The notes under the pieces were generated by a model that was given only the letters and a program-made list of their open reading frames with translations, had not been told where the DNA came from and searched no databases. From DASSUW01 sp963792385 (lineage in GTDB: Bacteria; Actinomycetota; Thermoleophilia; Solirubrobacterales; Solirubrobacteraceae): a stretch of 64,000 nucleotides of DNA. Shown here piece after piece: positions 17,503-25,222 of this stretch. Where the stretch lies: positions 744,001 to 808,000 of the forward strand of contig CAWBVZ010000012.1 in assembly GCA_963792385.1 (NCBI GenBank), read 5' to 3'. The translations under genes and the position numbers were made by a program. Each line of letters starts with the position of its first letter. Within the stretch, counting starts at the first letter, position 1.

Positions 17503-18978
17503 ATGAGCGATCAACGCCCGCCTGTCACGACGACGGACTCCGGGGCTCCCGTCGCCAGCGACGAGCACTCGCTGACCGTCGGCCCGAACGGCCCGACCGT
17601 CCTGCACGACGCGCATCTGGTCCAGAAGATGCAGCACTTCAACCGCGAGCGCGTGCCGGAGCGAGTCGTCCATGCCAAGGGCAGCGGCGCTCATGGCTTC
17701 TTCGAGGTCACCGAGGACGTCACCCAGTGGACCAGCGCGAGCTTCCTGTCGCAGGTCGGCAAGCGCACGCCGGTGTTCGCACGCTTCTCGCAGGTCGCGG
17801 GCGAACTCGGCAGCGCTGACACCGTTCGCGACCCGCGCGGCTTCGCGCTCAAGTTCTATACGGACGAAGGCAACTACGACCTGGTCGGCAACAACACGCC
17901 GACGTTCTTCGTGCGCGACGCGATCAAGTTCGAGGACTTCATCCGCTCGCAGAAGCGGATGCCGGACACGGGGCTGCGGTCCAACAACGCACAGTGGGAC
18001 TTCTGGACGCTGTCACCCGAGACCGCCCACCAGGTCACGATCCTCATGTCCGATCGCGGTACGCCGCGCAGCTACCGGCGGATGAACGGCTACAGCAGCC
18101 ACACGTACTCGTGGGTCAACGCGGCCGGCGATCGCTTCTGGGTCAAGTACCACTTCAAGACGGTTCAGGGGATCGCGAACTTCACGCTCGCCGAGGCCGA
18201 CGCGATGGTCTCCGAGGACCCCGACTTCCTGCGCCGCGACCTGTGGGACGCGATCGCCGCACGGAACGGGCCGGAATGGCGTCTCGAGATGCAGATCATG
18301 CCGTTCGAGGACGCGGCCGCCTACCGCTTCAATCCGTTCGATCTCACCAAGGTCTGGCCGCATTCGGACTACCCGCCGATCACGATCGGCCGGATGGTGC
18401 TCGACCGCAACCCGGCGAACCACTTCGCCGAGGTCGACCAGGCCGGCTTCGCTCCCGCGCGGCTCGTGCCGGGCATCGGCCTCAGCCCCGACAAGATGCT
18501 GATGGGCCGGATCTTCTCCTACCACGACACACACCTTCACCGCATCGGCGCGAACTACGAGCAGCTGCCGATCAACGCGCCGAAGTGCCCCGTGCACTCC
18601 TACAGCCGGGACGGAGCGATGACGTACCACCACCCCGGAGCCGCGCCCCACTACTCGCCGAACTCCTACGGCGGCCCGCAGGCCGATCCGACCAAGGAGC
18701 CGCCGGCTTGGTGGGTCGAGGCGGGGGAGATCGGCCGCTACGCCTACGAGAAGCACGCCGGCGACGACGACTTCGTTCAGCCGCGCGCGCTGTACGGCGA
18801 TGTGATGAGCGCGATCGACCGCGACCACCTGGTCTCGAACATCATCGCCCACGCGAGCGCCGGCGTCTCCCCCGAGATCCAGCAGCGTGTCGTCGCTTAC
18901 TGGCGCAATGTCGACGCGTCGCTCGGCGCGCGCGTCGCGGCCGGCCTCGGCTACGGGGCAGCGGCGTACGCCGCGTGA
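17503..18978 (+). CDS. katA: Monofunctional haem catalase (clade 3, small subunit)
   Basis: 491 residues, normal length for small-subunit catalases. Converts hydrogen peroxide to water and oxygen. Active-site residues: distal His57 in RVVHAKGSGAHG, the Asn pair 130-131 in VGNNTPTFF, and proximal haem ligand Tyr340 in RIFSYHDTHLHR. NADPH-binding region residues are typical of the clade. ATG 17503 follows AAGGACC. It has its own promoter and convergent neighbour, so it is monocistronic. No peroxide-regulator gene (fur/perR or oxyR) is adjacent. Confidence 0.96.
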   Translation: MSDQRPPVTTTDSGAPVASDEHSLTVGPNGPTVLHDAHLVQKMQHFNRERVPERVVHAKGSGAHGFFEVTEDVTQWTSASFLSQVGKRTPVFARFSQVAGELGSADTVRDPRGFALKFYTDEGNYDLVGNNTPTFFVRDAIKFEDFIRSQKRMPDTGLRSNNAQWDFWTLSPETAHQVTILMSDRGTPRSYRRMNGYSSHTYSWVNAAGDRFWVKYHFKTVQGIANFTLAEADAMVSEDPDFLRRDLWDAIAARNGPEWRLEMQIMPFEDAAAYRFNPFDLTKVWPHSDYPPITIGRMVLDRNPANHFAEVDQAGFAPARLVPGIGLSPDKMLMGRIFSYHDTHLHRIGANYEQLPINAPKCPVHSYSRDGAMTYHHPGAAPHYSPNSYGGPQADPTKEPPAWWVEAGEIGRYAYEKHAGDDDFVQPRALYGDVMSAIDRDHLVSNIIAHASAGVSPEIQQRVVAYWRNVDASLGARVAAGLGYGAAAYAA

Positions 18979-18987
18979 CGCGACTTC

Positions 18988-19500
18988 TCAGTCGTAGTAG
19001 CGCCGGGCGCTGGAGCCGACGCGCGTCACGTCCGTGCCGTAGACGTGGATGGAGATCGCCGTGGCGTCGGTCGTGTTGTGCACGCGGTGGATGTCGCCGG
19101 GCGGCGCGAACCCGCTGACGTCGCCGACCTGGTTGTCGCTGCGGCCGATCAGGTTGAGATCGGCGTCGAACAGCTCCTCCCGCTCGACGCCCTCGATGAC
19201 CCCGAACACGCACCACGTCAGGTGGTCGTGAATGCGGGTGATCTGGCCGGGGCGCCACACCAGGGCGATGACCGAGAACGAACCGTCGGGCTCGACGTGC
19301 AAGGTGTGGCTGCGGTAGCCCTCAGGCGAGCCGACTCGCTGCTCGGCGGTCAGTACGTCAGGGCCGGGGAGATGTCGGCGCAGCTGCTCGGCGACGAGCT
19401 CGGCGGTGTCCGACCAGCTCGACTGCGCGGCGATCGCGGTGCGGACCCCGTCGAGCAACTCGGTCAGCTCCTGGACGGGGCGGATTTGGGTCGTCGTCAT
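18988..19500 (-). CDS. Cysteine dioxygenase-like cupin (type I CDO family)
   Basis: 170 residues, single cupin domain. Iron ligands fit His91 and His93 (RIHDHLTW) and His141 (DIHRVHN), with Cys97 placed where thiol dioxygenases carry the cross-link cysteine, and SIHVYG at 150-155. The family oxidises cysteine or 3-mercaptopropionate to the sulfinate. The gene is divergent from a LysR gene 74 bp away, a common arrangement for regulated small-molecule oxygenases. Substrate preference cannot be read from sequence. Confidence 0.82.
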   Translation of the reverse strand: MTTTQIRPVQELTELLDGVRTAIAAQSSWSDTAELVAEQLRRHLPGPDVLTAEQRVGSPEGYRSHTLHVEPDGSFSVIALVWRPGQITRIHDHLTWCVFGVIEGVEREELFDADLNLIGRSDNQVGDVSGFAPPGDIHRVHNTTDATAISIHVYGTDVTRVGSSARRYYD

Positions 19501-19574
19501 GCCATGAGGATGCGCCCAACCGACTCATTCGTCCAATGCCAACTTTCGTGCTCATCGATAGATATGGTTCATGC
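19501..19574. promoter_or_regulatory. Divergent control region between the dioxygenase and LysR genes
   Basis: 74 bp shared by the two divergent genes. The AT-richer segment CATCGATAGATATGG (19553-19567) just before the LysR start is the most operator-like part; LysR proteins usually bind here and repress themselves. No stronger dyad was seen. Confidence 0.35.
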
Positions 19575-20440
19575 ATGCTGGACGTCACGCGGTTGCGCAT
19601 CATCGACGCCGTCGCCCGCCATGGCTCGGTAACCGCGGCGGCGCGGGAGCTGAACTACTCGCAGCCGTCGGTCAGCCACCATCTCGCTCGGCTCGAGGCC
19701 GAGACCGGCGCGCAGTTGCTGCAGCGGGTCGGTCGTGGCATCCGCTTGACCGAGACCGGCCGGCTGTTGGCCGATCGGGCGGCCGAGATCGTGGGAGGAT
19801 CGAAGCCGCCGACGCGGAGCTGGCTTCCCACGTCGGGCTCACCGCCGGGCGGGTGCGCCTGGCCGGCTTCGCGTCCGCGCTCGGCTGGCTCGCGCCGCGG
19901 GCCGTGGCGACGCTCGCCAAGAAGCACCCGGGTCTCCAGATCAGCCTCCTCGATACGCACCCGCCCGAGGCGATCGAGCTCCTGCGCGCCGGCAAGATCG
20001 AGGTCGCGCTCATCTTCCGTTACGACCAGACCGAGCCCGAGCCCGACGGCGTCCACCTGCAGCACCTGCTCGACGACCCGGTCTATCTGCTGTCTCGTCA
20101 GCGCGGATGCACGCTGTCCGAGCTGCATGACGCCACCTGGATCGCCGGCTGCGATCGGTGCCGCAGCCACCTGCTGTCGCTCTGCGCCGACGAGGGGTTC
20201 GAGCCGAGGATCGGCTACACGTCCGACGACATGGTCGTGATGCAGGCATTTGTAGCCGCCGGTCTCGGGGTCACGACCATCCCCGGGTTGGCGCTGCGAG
20301 CCCACCGCGCCGAGGGCATCGTCGCCACCGAGCTGCCGGGCTCGGTCCGGCACGTCTACGCGGCGACCTACGGTGAGCCGCCGGCACCGCCCGCCACCGC
20401 CGCCCTGCTCGCGGCGCTCGCCGAGGCCGCGGCGGCGTAG
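19575..20440 (+). pseudogene. LysR-family regulator interrupted by one frameshift
   Basis: The N-terminal helix-turn-helix is intact (LDVTRLRIIDAVARHGSV, ARELNYSQPSVSHHLARLE) up to AAEIVG at 19791-19796. The reading then continues one frame over with RIEAADAELASHVGL and the full LysR effector domain to 20440. Comparing the two parts, one base is missing near GTGGGAGG (19791-19798); adding one base would restore a normal protein of about 288 residues. No other damage is seen, so this is either a recent mutation or a base-calling error in a G-rich run. If intact it would control the divergent dioxygenase gene and possibly the YCII gene downstream. Confidence 0.8.
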
Positions 20441-20458
20441 CGCCTACCCTCGAACAGC

Positions 20459-21007
20459 ATCGACTTCTTTGTCTACAGCCGTGCCGCGCCCAGCGCCGCG
20501 GACGTCGAACATGCCCCCGCGCTCGACGAGGAGCACTGGTCCTACATGGACGCGTTCGCCGGCGGCATGATCGCCCGCGGCCCCACGCTCGCCCCCGATC
20601 GAGTGACCTGGACCGGCAGCCTTCACATCGTCGACCTGCCCAGTGCCGAAGCCGCTCGCGAGTTCGTCGAGCGCGAGCCATACAACCGTGCGGGCCTGTT
20701 CGAGCAGCACGTCATCCGCCGCTTCAAGAACCTGCTGGGCCGGACCATGTGGGAGGCCCCTGGAGGGTCTGACGACCCTCGCTTCCTGGTGATCGCGAAT
20801 GTGCCGGCCGACGCGGGCCTGGCTCTTCCGCGCGAACGCCTGATCGTCCACGGCGAGCTGCTCACGCTCGACGAGGCGAGGCCGGTCGGAGTCGCGTTGG
20901 CGCTACAGGCGCCCACGCGAGAAGCCGTCGATGCTCTCCTCAGGGACCCACGCGATGAGCGTTTCGACGGCCAGATCCTCGACTGGGAGTTCGGCGGTCG
21001 GCGCTGA
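20459..21007 (+). CDS. YCII-related protein; start codon ATC or truncated to ATG 20546
   Basis: A ferredoxin-like YCII protein of about 182 residues if translation starts at 20459. The natural N-terminus by family is a short DFFVYxR strand; here it reads S-IDFFVYSRAAP, so the position of the expected Met is the codon ATC at 20459-20461, and no ATG, GTG or TTG lies in frame between the upstream stop (20438-20440) and ATG 20546. Starting at 20546 would give 153 residues and remove the first strand. The domain appears twice (about 1-100 and 108-180). Located directly after the LysR gene in the same frame. Function unknown. Confidence 0.6.
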   Translation: MDFFVYSRAAPSAADVEHAPALDEEHWSYMDAFAGGMIARGPTLAPDRVTWTGSLHIVDLPSAEAAREFVEREPYNRAGLFEQHVIRRFKNLLGRTMWEAPGGSDDPRFLVIANVPADAGLALPRERLIVHGELLTLDEARPVGVALALQAPTREAVDALLRDPRDERFDGQILDWEFGGRR

Positions 21008-21091
21008 CGCGGACCCGTTTGCAGGACCGGGACAGGGGTACCGAACCCGTACGCGATCGACGTGGCGGCGGGGCCGTCAGTGGGAGGAACG

Positions 21092-22132
21092 ATGACCGCT
21101 ACGACACGCAGAGACCTCATCAAGCTGGGGGGCGGCGCGGCTGCCGCGGCCGCGCTGGCCGGCGCTGCGCCGACGTCCGCGGCCCCGCGCGGGGCCACGA
21201 CCCGCCTGCCCGTCGGGTACCCGCTCGGACCGTTCGTGCGCGACCCGGGCAACCCGATCGTGCGCCGGACGAACCGCCCCTGGGAGTCGCGATTCGTCTT
21301 CAATCCGGCGGCGATCGTCAAGGACGGCCTCATCCACCTCCTCTACCGCGCGCAGGGGTCGGACGGGCGGTCGTCGATCGGCCTTGGCACCTCGCGCGAC
21401 GGCGTGCACTTCGACCGCTTGAAGAACCCGGTGATGGAGGCCACGGAGCCCTTCGAGCTGCCCGGCGGTTGCGAGGACCCGCGCGTCGTCGAGATCGGCG
21501 GCACGTACTACATGACCTACACGGGCTATGACGGCGACAGCGCCCGCTTGGCCCTGGCCACCTCGCGCGATCTCCGGCGCTGGACCAAGCACGGTCCGCT
21601 GTTCCCGGACTTTGAGACCCGCACCGTCGGCAAGCCGTGGAGCAAGTCCGGGGCGATCCTGACGACGCCGCTGCGCGGCCGCTACTACATGTATTTCGGC
21701 GATGTGGACATCTACTACGCCACGTCCCGCGACCTCATCCACTGGACGCCGGGACCGGTAGACGACCCGGTCATGCGCCCGCAGCCCGACACGTACACGG
21801 CGAGGCTGCTCGAGCCGGGCCCGCCGCCGCTGATCACCAAGAACGGCTACATCCTGCTCATCCACAACGCGGCGGCGCACGACCCGGACGGCAAGCTGGT
21901 CTACCGCGCCGGCCAGGCGCTCATCGACCCGGCCAAGCCGACGGAGGAGCTCGCGCGGCTGACCAAGCCGTTCCTCGTCCCCGAGACCCGGGAGGAGACG
22001 TCGGGCCAGGTGAACAACGTCGTCTTCGTCGAGGGCCTCGTCGCCTACAAGCGCAAGTGGTTCATGTACTACGGCCAGGGGGACGCCGGCATCGGCCTGC
22101 TCCACGGCGATTCCAGAACGTCGTGCGGGTAA
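21092..22132 (+). CDS. Tat-exported GH130-like beta-propeller (mannoside phosphorylase/hydrolase family)
   Basis: 346 residues. Tat signal at the N-terminus (TTRRDLIKLGGGAAAAAAL), then a five-bladed propeller with the GH130/GH43-like repeats: NPAAIVKDGLIHLLYRAQG, IGLGTSRDGVHF, GGCEDPRVVEIGGTYYMTYTGYD and WSKSGAIL. The EDPR motif is the conserved catalytic-region motif of GH130, which acts on beta-mannosides. Export by Tat suggests hydrolysis outside the cell rather than intracellular phosphorolysis. ATG 21092 follows GGGAGGAA (21082-21089). The C-terminus ends abruptly at DSRTSCG, close to a convergent gene, so the last blade may be shortened. Confidence 0.78.
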   Translation: MTATTRRDLIKLGGGAAAAAALAGAAPTSAAPRGATTRLPVGYPLGPFVRDPGNPIVRRTNRPWESRFVFNPAAIVKDGLIHLLYRAQGSDGRSSIGLGTSRDGVHFDRLKNPVMEATEPFELPGGCEDPRVVEIGGTYYMTYTGYDGDSARLALATSRDLRRWTKHGPLFPDFETRTVGKPWSKSGAILTTPLRGRYYMYFGDVDIYYATSRDLIHWTPGPVDDPVMRPQPDTYTARLLEPGPPPLITKNGYILLIHNAAAHDPDGKLVYRAGQALIDPAKPTEELARLTKPFLVPETREETSGQVNNVVFVEGLVAYKRKWFMYYGQGDAGIGLLHGDSRTSCG

Positions 22133-22139
22133 TGCTCCG

Positions 22140-22865
22140 CTAGCTCACGTACGTGCCATTGCGGAACAGACCGCCCTCCGCCTTGCGGCGCGTGACGAGG
22201 CCGGGGAGCGTCCTGCCGCTGGCCTTGGTCCAGCGATCGAGCTGCGCCGGCACGCTTCCGTAGTCGCCCTGGTTGAGCAGCTTGAGCAGCGTGGAGTCGT
22301 TGAACGCGCCGTTGCCGACGTTGAACGCGAAGCTGATCAGGGCGTCGACCTGCGACTGCGTCAGCTTCACCTTCACGCTGCGGGAGATCGCGTCGGCGGC
22401 CGAGTCTGCGTCCTGCTGGAGCAGCTCGATCGCGCGCTCGCGCGTGATGCCGCGCCTGAACTCCTCCGGCTCGCTGCCGTTGATCGGCCCGTGGTGCACG
22501 AGGTGCCCGCAGCCGATCGTGGCGTGGCCGACCGGGTCGTTGTAGAGCTCGCCCCGGAAGCCCTCGAAGTGGGCGATGAACGCGGCGCCCTGCTTGCTCA
22601 GGCGCTGCGCCCCGGCGTTGCCGCCACCGCCCGGCCCCTGCGCGCCGCGGGCGCCGCCGGCGCCGAGCGCCGCCCACGTCGCGGGCCCGACGATGCCGTC
22701 GGCCTCCAAACCGTGGGCGGCCTGGAACGCCATGACGGCACGCTTCGTGCCGTTGCCGAAGTCGCCATCGACCGCGACGGCCTGGTTGGCCGCGTTGAGC
22801 GCCTTCTGGAGCCGCTTCACCGCCGGGCCGTCGGCGCCCTTCTTGAGTACGGGGTTGTTCGCCAT
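22140..22865 (-). CDS. GH24 (T4-type) lysozyme with N-terminal peptidoglycan-binding domain
   Basis: 241 residues. PG_binding_1 module about 5-68 (VKRLQKALNAANQAV...DGIVGPATWAALG), a Gly-rich linker 69-86, then a T4-lysozyme domain. Catalytic Glu101, Asp110 and Thr116 have exactly the spacing of Glu11/Asp20/Thr26 in T4 lysozyme (EGFRGELYND, TIGCGH). It cleaves the MurNAc-GlcNAc bond. There is no signal peptide or membrane segment, so release would need a holin, lysis or another export route; none is seen nearby. It is the last gene of a three-gene unit with the carboxypeptidase at 23006. Confidence 0.9.
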   Translation of the reverse strand: MANNPVLKKGADGPAVKRLQKALNAANQAVAVDGDFGNGTKRAVMAFQAAHGLEADGIVGPATWAALGAGGARGAQGPGGGGNAGAQRLSKQGAAFIAHFEGFRGELYNDPVGHATIGCGHLVHHGPINGSEPEEFRRGITRERAIELLQQDADSAADAISRSVKVKLTQSQVDALISFAFNVGNGAFNDSTLLKLLNQGDYGSVPAQLDRWTKASGRTLPGLVTRRKAEGGLFRNGTYVS

Positions 22866-22874
22866 GCTGGCTCC

Positions 22875-23009
22875 TCAGTCGGCGTCGTCGTCCTCGACCG
22901 GGACCGGAGCGGTGTCCTCGTCGCCAGGCTCGTCGTCGTCCTCGTCGAAGAACCCCGGCTCCGGCAGGTAGTCCGGATGCTGCTCGATCGGCAGTTCCTT
23001 CTCGCTCAT
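22875..23009 (-). CDS. Small, very acidic 44-residue protein
   Basis: Starts MSEKELPIEQHPDYLPEPG and continues with a run rich in Asp and Glu to the end; about 18 of 44 residues are acidic. The ATG at 23009 overlaps the stop of the carboxypeptidase gene (ATGA), and the lysozyme gene follows 9 bp after its stop, so it is coupled to both. No membrane segment, so not a holin. It could be a cap or inhibitor of one lysin, but this is speculation; no family recognised. Confidence 0.55.
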   Translation of the reverse strand: MSEKELPIEQHPDYLPEPGFFDEDDDEPGDEDTAPVPVEDDDAD

Positions 23010-23878
23010 GGGCCCGCTCCGTCCGTCGTGACCTTCTTGATGATCTGGTAGCGCTTGCGGCGGCGGTTGCTCTTCCACCCCTCGGCCTTGCCGGCCCGCC
23101 ACAGGTCCTTGCGCCGGCCGATCAGGAATCCCATGTGCTGGACAGCGGACTCGCGGTCCCCGGCCTCGAGCTTGTCGAAGCCGCCGGCGCGCTTGGCCGC
23201 GCGGCGCGCCCCGAACAGCGCGGCGAGCTCCGCGCGTTCCTCGTCGCGCAGCACCCGCCAGGGATGCTTGTCCTCGATGATCGACCAGCCGACGTCGCCG
23301 AACTTGCCGTGACCCGAGTGCCCCCACGCCCGGTACAGGGCATTGACGGCCTTCTCGGTCATGGGGCCGAAGTCGCCGTCGGGCGTCACCCCCGCCGCGC
23401 CGTGCTCGGCGAGCCACGTCTGCACGCGCAGCACCGTGTCGCCCTTGTCACCGCGCTTGAGCGAGGGATGCTCGTCGATCTCAAGCTCGTTCGGGTCGGC
23501 CTTGCCGCCGCCGCGGTAGGTGACGTGCCAGCTCTCGGACGGCGCCTCTCCCCAGTGCCACCCGTACGGCGCGCCGAGGCCGTCGACCACCCTCCGCATC
23601 GTCGGCGGGCTGGCGAGGTCGACGGCGTTGCCCCAGCCGTGGTTGCTCGTCCCCGGGCGAGCGGCGAGATTGCCTCCCGACTTGTAGACGGCCCAGAAGT
23701 GCTCCTGCTCGCCAAACGTGCGGTAAGAGGACCGGTCGCCGAGCGGCGAGATCCAGATGCCCAGCTTCGTGCCGCCCTCTTCTCTGAGCGCGATCCAGTT
23801 CGCGGCCGCCTCCTGGGCAAGCCGCCCACCTGGGATGGCGGCTAGATCCGAGTCCGCGAATCGTCCGTTGTCCGGCAT
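23006..23878 (-). CDS. Peptidase M15-type D-Ala-D-Ala carboxypeptidase with peptidoglycan-binding region
   Basis: 290 residues. VanY/endolysin-type M15 domain about 10-125 with zinc ligands His80 and Asp87 (SNHGWGNAVDL) and His118 (SWHVTY), catalytic Glu115. A PG-binding-like module about 132-195 (SLKRGDKGDTVLRVQTWL...DGDFGPMTEKAV) and a basic C-terminal tail follow. ATG 23878 is preceded by AGGAGG; the longer frame upstream is not supported. No signal peptide. It should trim stem peptides, complementing the lysozyme of the same unit. Such pairs are common as phage endolysins, yet no phage genes flank it. Confidence 0.88.
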   Translation of the reverse strand: MPDNGRFADSDLAAIPGGRLAQEAAANWIALREEGGTKLGIWISPLGDRSSYRTFGEQEHFWAVYKSGGNLAARPGTSNHGWGNAVDLASPPTMRRVVDGLGAPYGWHWGEAPSESWHVTYRGGGKADPNELEIDEHPSLKRGDKGDTVLRVQTWLAEHGAAGVTPDGDFGPMTEKAVNALYRAWGHSGHGKFGDVGWSIIEDKHPWRVLRDEERAELAALFGARRAAKRAGGFDKLEAGDRESAVQHMGFLIGRRKDLWRAGKAEGWKSNRRRKRYQIIKKVTTDGAGP

Positions 23879-24028
23879 GGCATCCTCCTGCGTCGGTCCG
23901 CTGCCCACCTGAGCCGCGCGCGCTCGCTAGGGCCCGACACGCTCCGCTTAGACCTACCAGATTCCGCCGCTCGCGGCCAAGGCGCAGTATTCCGGCCTGT
24001 TGGCAGGGGCGCCGGTGCCCGGCGGGCC

Positions 24029-24481
24029 TCAGGTGAACAGGCGGAGGAGCGACTCGGCGACGCACACCGGCTTGTCGGTCCCCTCGCGTTCGAACTGCTG
24101 CGTGATCACGACCTGGACGCCGCCGGGAACGTCGTCGACGGTGTCGAGCGTGGCCCGCATGCGTACGTTCGAGCCGACCGGGACCGGCGCCGGGAACCGG
24201 ACTCGGCCATAGCCGTAGTTCACGCCGAACGCGATGTCGTCTATCGCGTAGATCTCGTAGCTGAATCGCGGTCCGAGGCTCAACGTCAGCAAGCCGTGCG
24301 CGATCGTCGAGCCGAACGGCGTCGCGCGCGCCCGTTCGGGGTCGACGTGGATCCAGTTATCGTCGCCCGTACTCGCGGCGAAGGCATCGATCTCGGCCTG
24401 CTCGACGCGGTGCCAGGGCGAAACGCCGAGCTCCTGCCCCGCGAGGGCGCGCAAGCCATCGATGCCGGTGATCCTCAGCAC
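24029..24481 (-). CDS. MaoC-like hydratase (NodN/R-hydratase type)
   Basis: 150-residue single hot-dog domain with the hydratase-2 motif GDDNWIHVDPERA...TPFGSTIAHGLLTLSL, containing the Asp-x4/5-His catalytic pair, so it should hydrate trans-2-enoyl-CoA to (R)-3-hydroxyacyl-CoA. It lies 25 bp downstream of the TetR gene at 24507 on the same strand and is probably co-transcribed. Its function fits the divergent acyl-CoA dehydrogenase at 25223. Confidence 0.85.
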   Translation of the reverse strand: MLRITGIDGLRALAGQELGVSPWHRVEQAEIDAFAASTGDDNWIHVDPERARATPFGSTIAHGLLTLSLGPRFSYEIYAIDDIAFGVNYGYGRVRFPAPVPVGSNVRMRATLDTVDDVPGGVQVVITQQFEREGTDKPVCVAESLLRLFT

Positions 24482-24506
24482 GCCGCGAGCGTAGCGACGA
24501 AGGGAC

Positions 24507-25133
24507 CTACTTGCTGGGGGTTGACAGGCCGTTCATCAACGCATCCCAGAAGAAGTACGCGATATCGCGCGGCCGTAGCGGACCGTCGGGCCGGTACCAC
24601 TGATACGCCCACGTGCACATGCCGAACAGGCCCTGGGCTGCGAGGGCGGGGTACGGGCCGCGCATGCTGCCATCCGCGATCCCGCGCTCGAACAGCTCGG
24701 TGATCATGCGCTGGTAGTAGGTGCGCTTGTTGACGATCTCCTCATGCTTGTCGGCCGGCAACTCCCGGTGCGCCTCGAAGAACACGCGGATGTGCCCGCG
24801 GTGCGTCTCCATCAGCTCAAGGATGTCGCCCATGGCCTCCAGCAGCAGCGCCTTCGGCTCCATGTTCATCCCCAGACGCTTCTCGTGGCGCTGTATCAGC
24901 ACCTCGATGAACTCGTCGTGGATCAGGAAGAGGATCTCGTCCTTGGAGTCGAAGTAGTGGTAGAGGCTCGGCTTGCGCAGCCCCACCGCGTCGGCGATGT
25001 CCTCCATCGAGGTCGAGTGGTACCCGCGGGTGTCAAACAGCGCGGCGGCCTCGTCCACCACCTCGCGCTTTCGGTCGCGCTTCGCGCGACGCGCGGGCGC
25101 CGTCGTGACGGGGCCAGGCTCGCTCGTGCTCAT
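24507..25133 (-). CDS. TetR-family regulator, paralogue 1 of the ACCGACCNGTCGGT regulon
   Basis: 208 residues. N-terminal DNA-binding domain about 20-65 with recognition helix in ADAVGLRKPSLYHYFDSKDEILFLIHDEF, nearly identical in this stretch to the TetR proteins at 48896 and 50919. The C-terminal domain is helical and typical of regulators of acyl-CoA catabolism (KstR2-like). It is divergent from the acyl-CoA dehydrogenase gene, with operator site A between them, so it probably represses that gene and itself and is released by a CoA ester. The ligand is not known. Confidence 0.85.
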   Translation of the reverse strand: MSTSEPGPVTTAPARRAKRDRKREVVDEAAALFDTRGYHSTSMEDIADAVGLRKPSLYHYFDSKDEILFLIHDEFIEVLIQRHEKRLGMNMEPKALLLEAMGDILELMETHRGHIRVFFEAHRELPADKHEEIVNKRTYYQRMITELFERGIADGSMRGPYPALAAQGLFGMCTWAYQWYRPDGPLRPRDIAYFFWDALMNGLSTPSK

Positions 25134-25165
25134 GGCACGACTATGACACGAGGCGGGGATGCGTT

Positions 25166-25194
25166 TTGACGATGTGCTGACAATCTGGTAGAAG
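25166..25194 (+). promoter_or_regulatory. Promoter of the acyl-CoA dehydrogenase gene
   Basis: -35 TTGACG (25166-25171), 17-bp spacer, -10 TAGAAG (25189-25194). The predicted transcription start near 25201 is directly before operator A. Confidence 0.5.
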
Positions 25195-25202
25195 AAGCCC
25201 CG

Positions 25203-25216
25203 TCCGACCAGTCGGT
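25203..25216. promoter_or_regulatory. Operator A (TCCGACCAGTCGGT)
   Basis: Copy of the shared palindrome, at about +3 to +16 of the predicted transcript and 7 bp before the ATG at 25223. Binding here would block transcription start and also lies on the ribosome-binding region; no separate Shine-Dalgarno is seen. Confidence 0.7.
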
Positions 25217-25222
25217 AGATAG

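Noticed and set aside
22140..23878. Prophage
   Set aside because: Only lysin-type genes; no integrase, structural, terminase or att-like repeats nearby.
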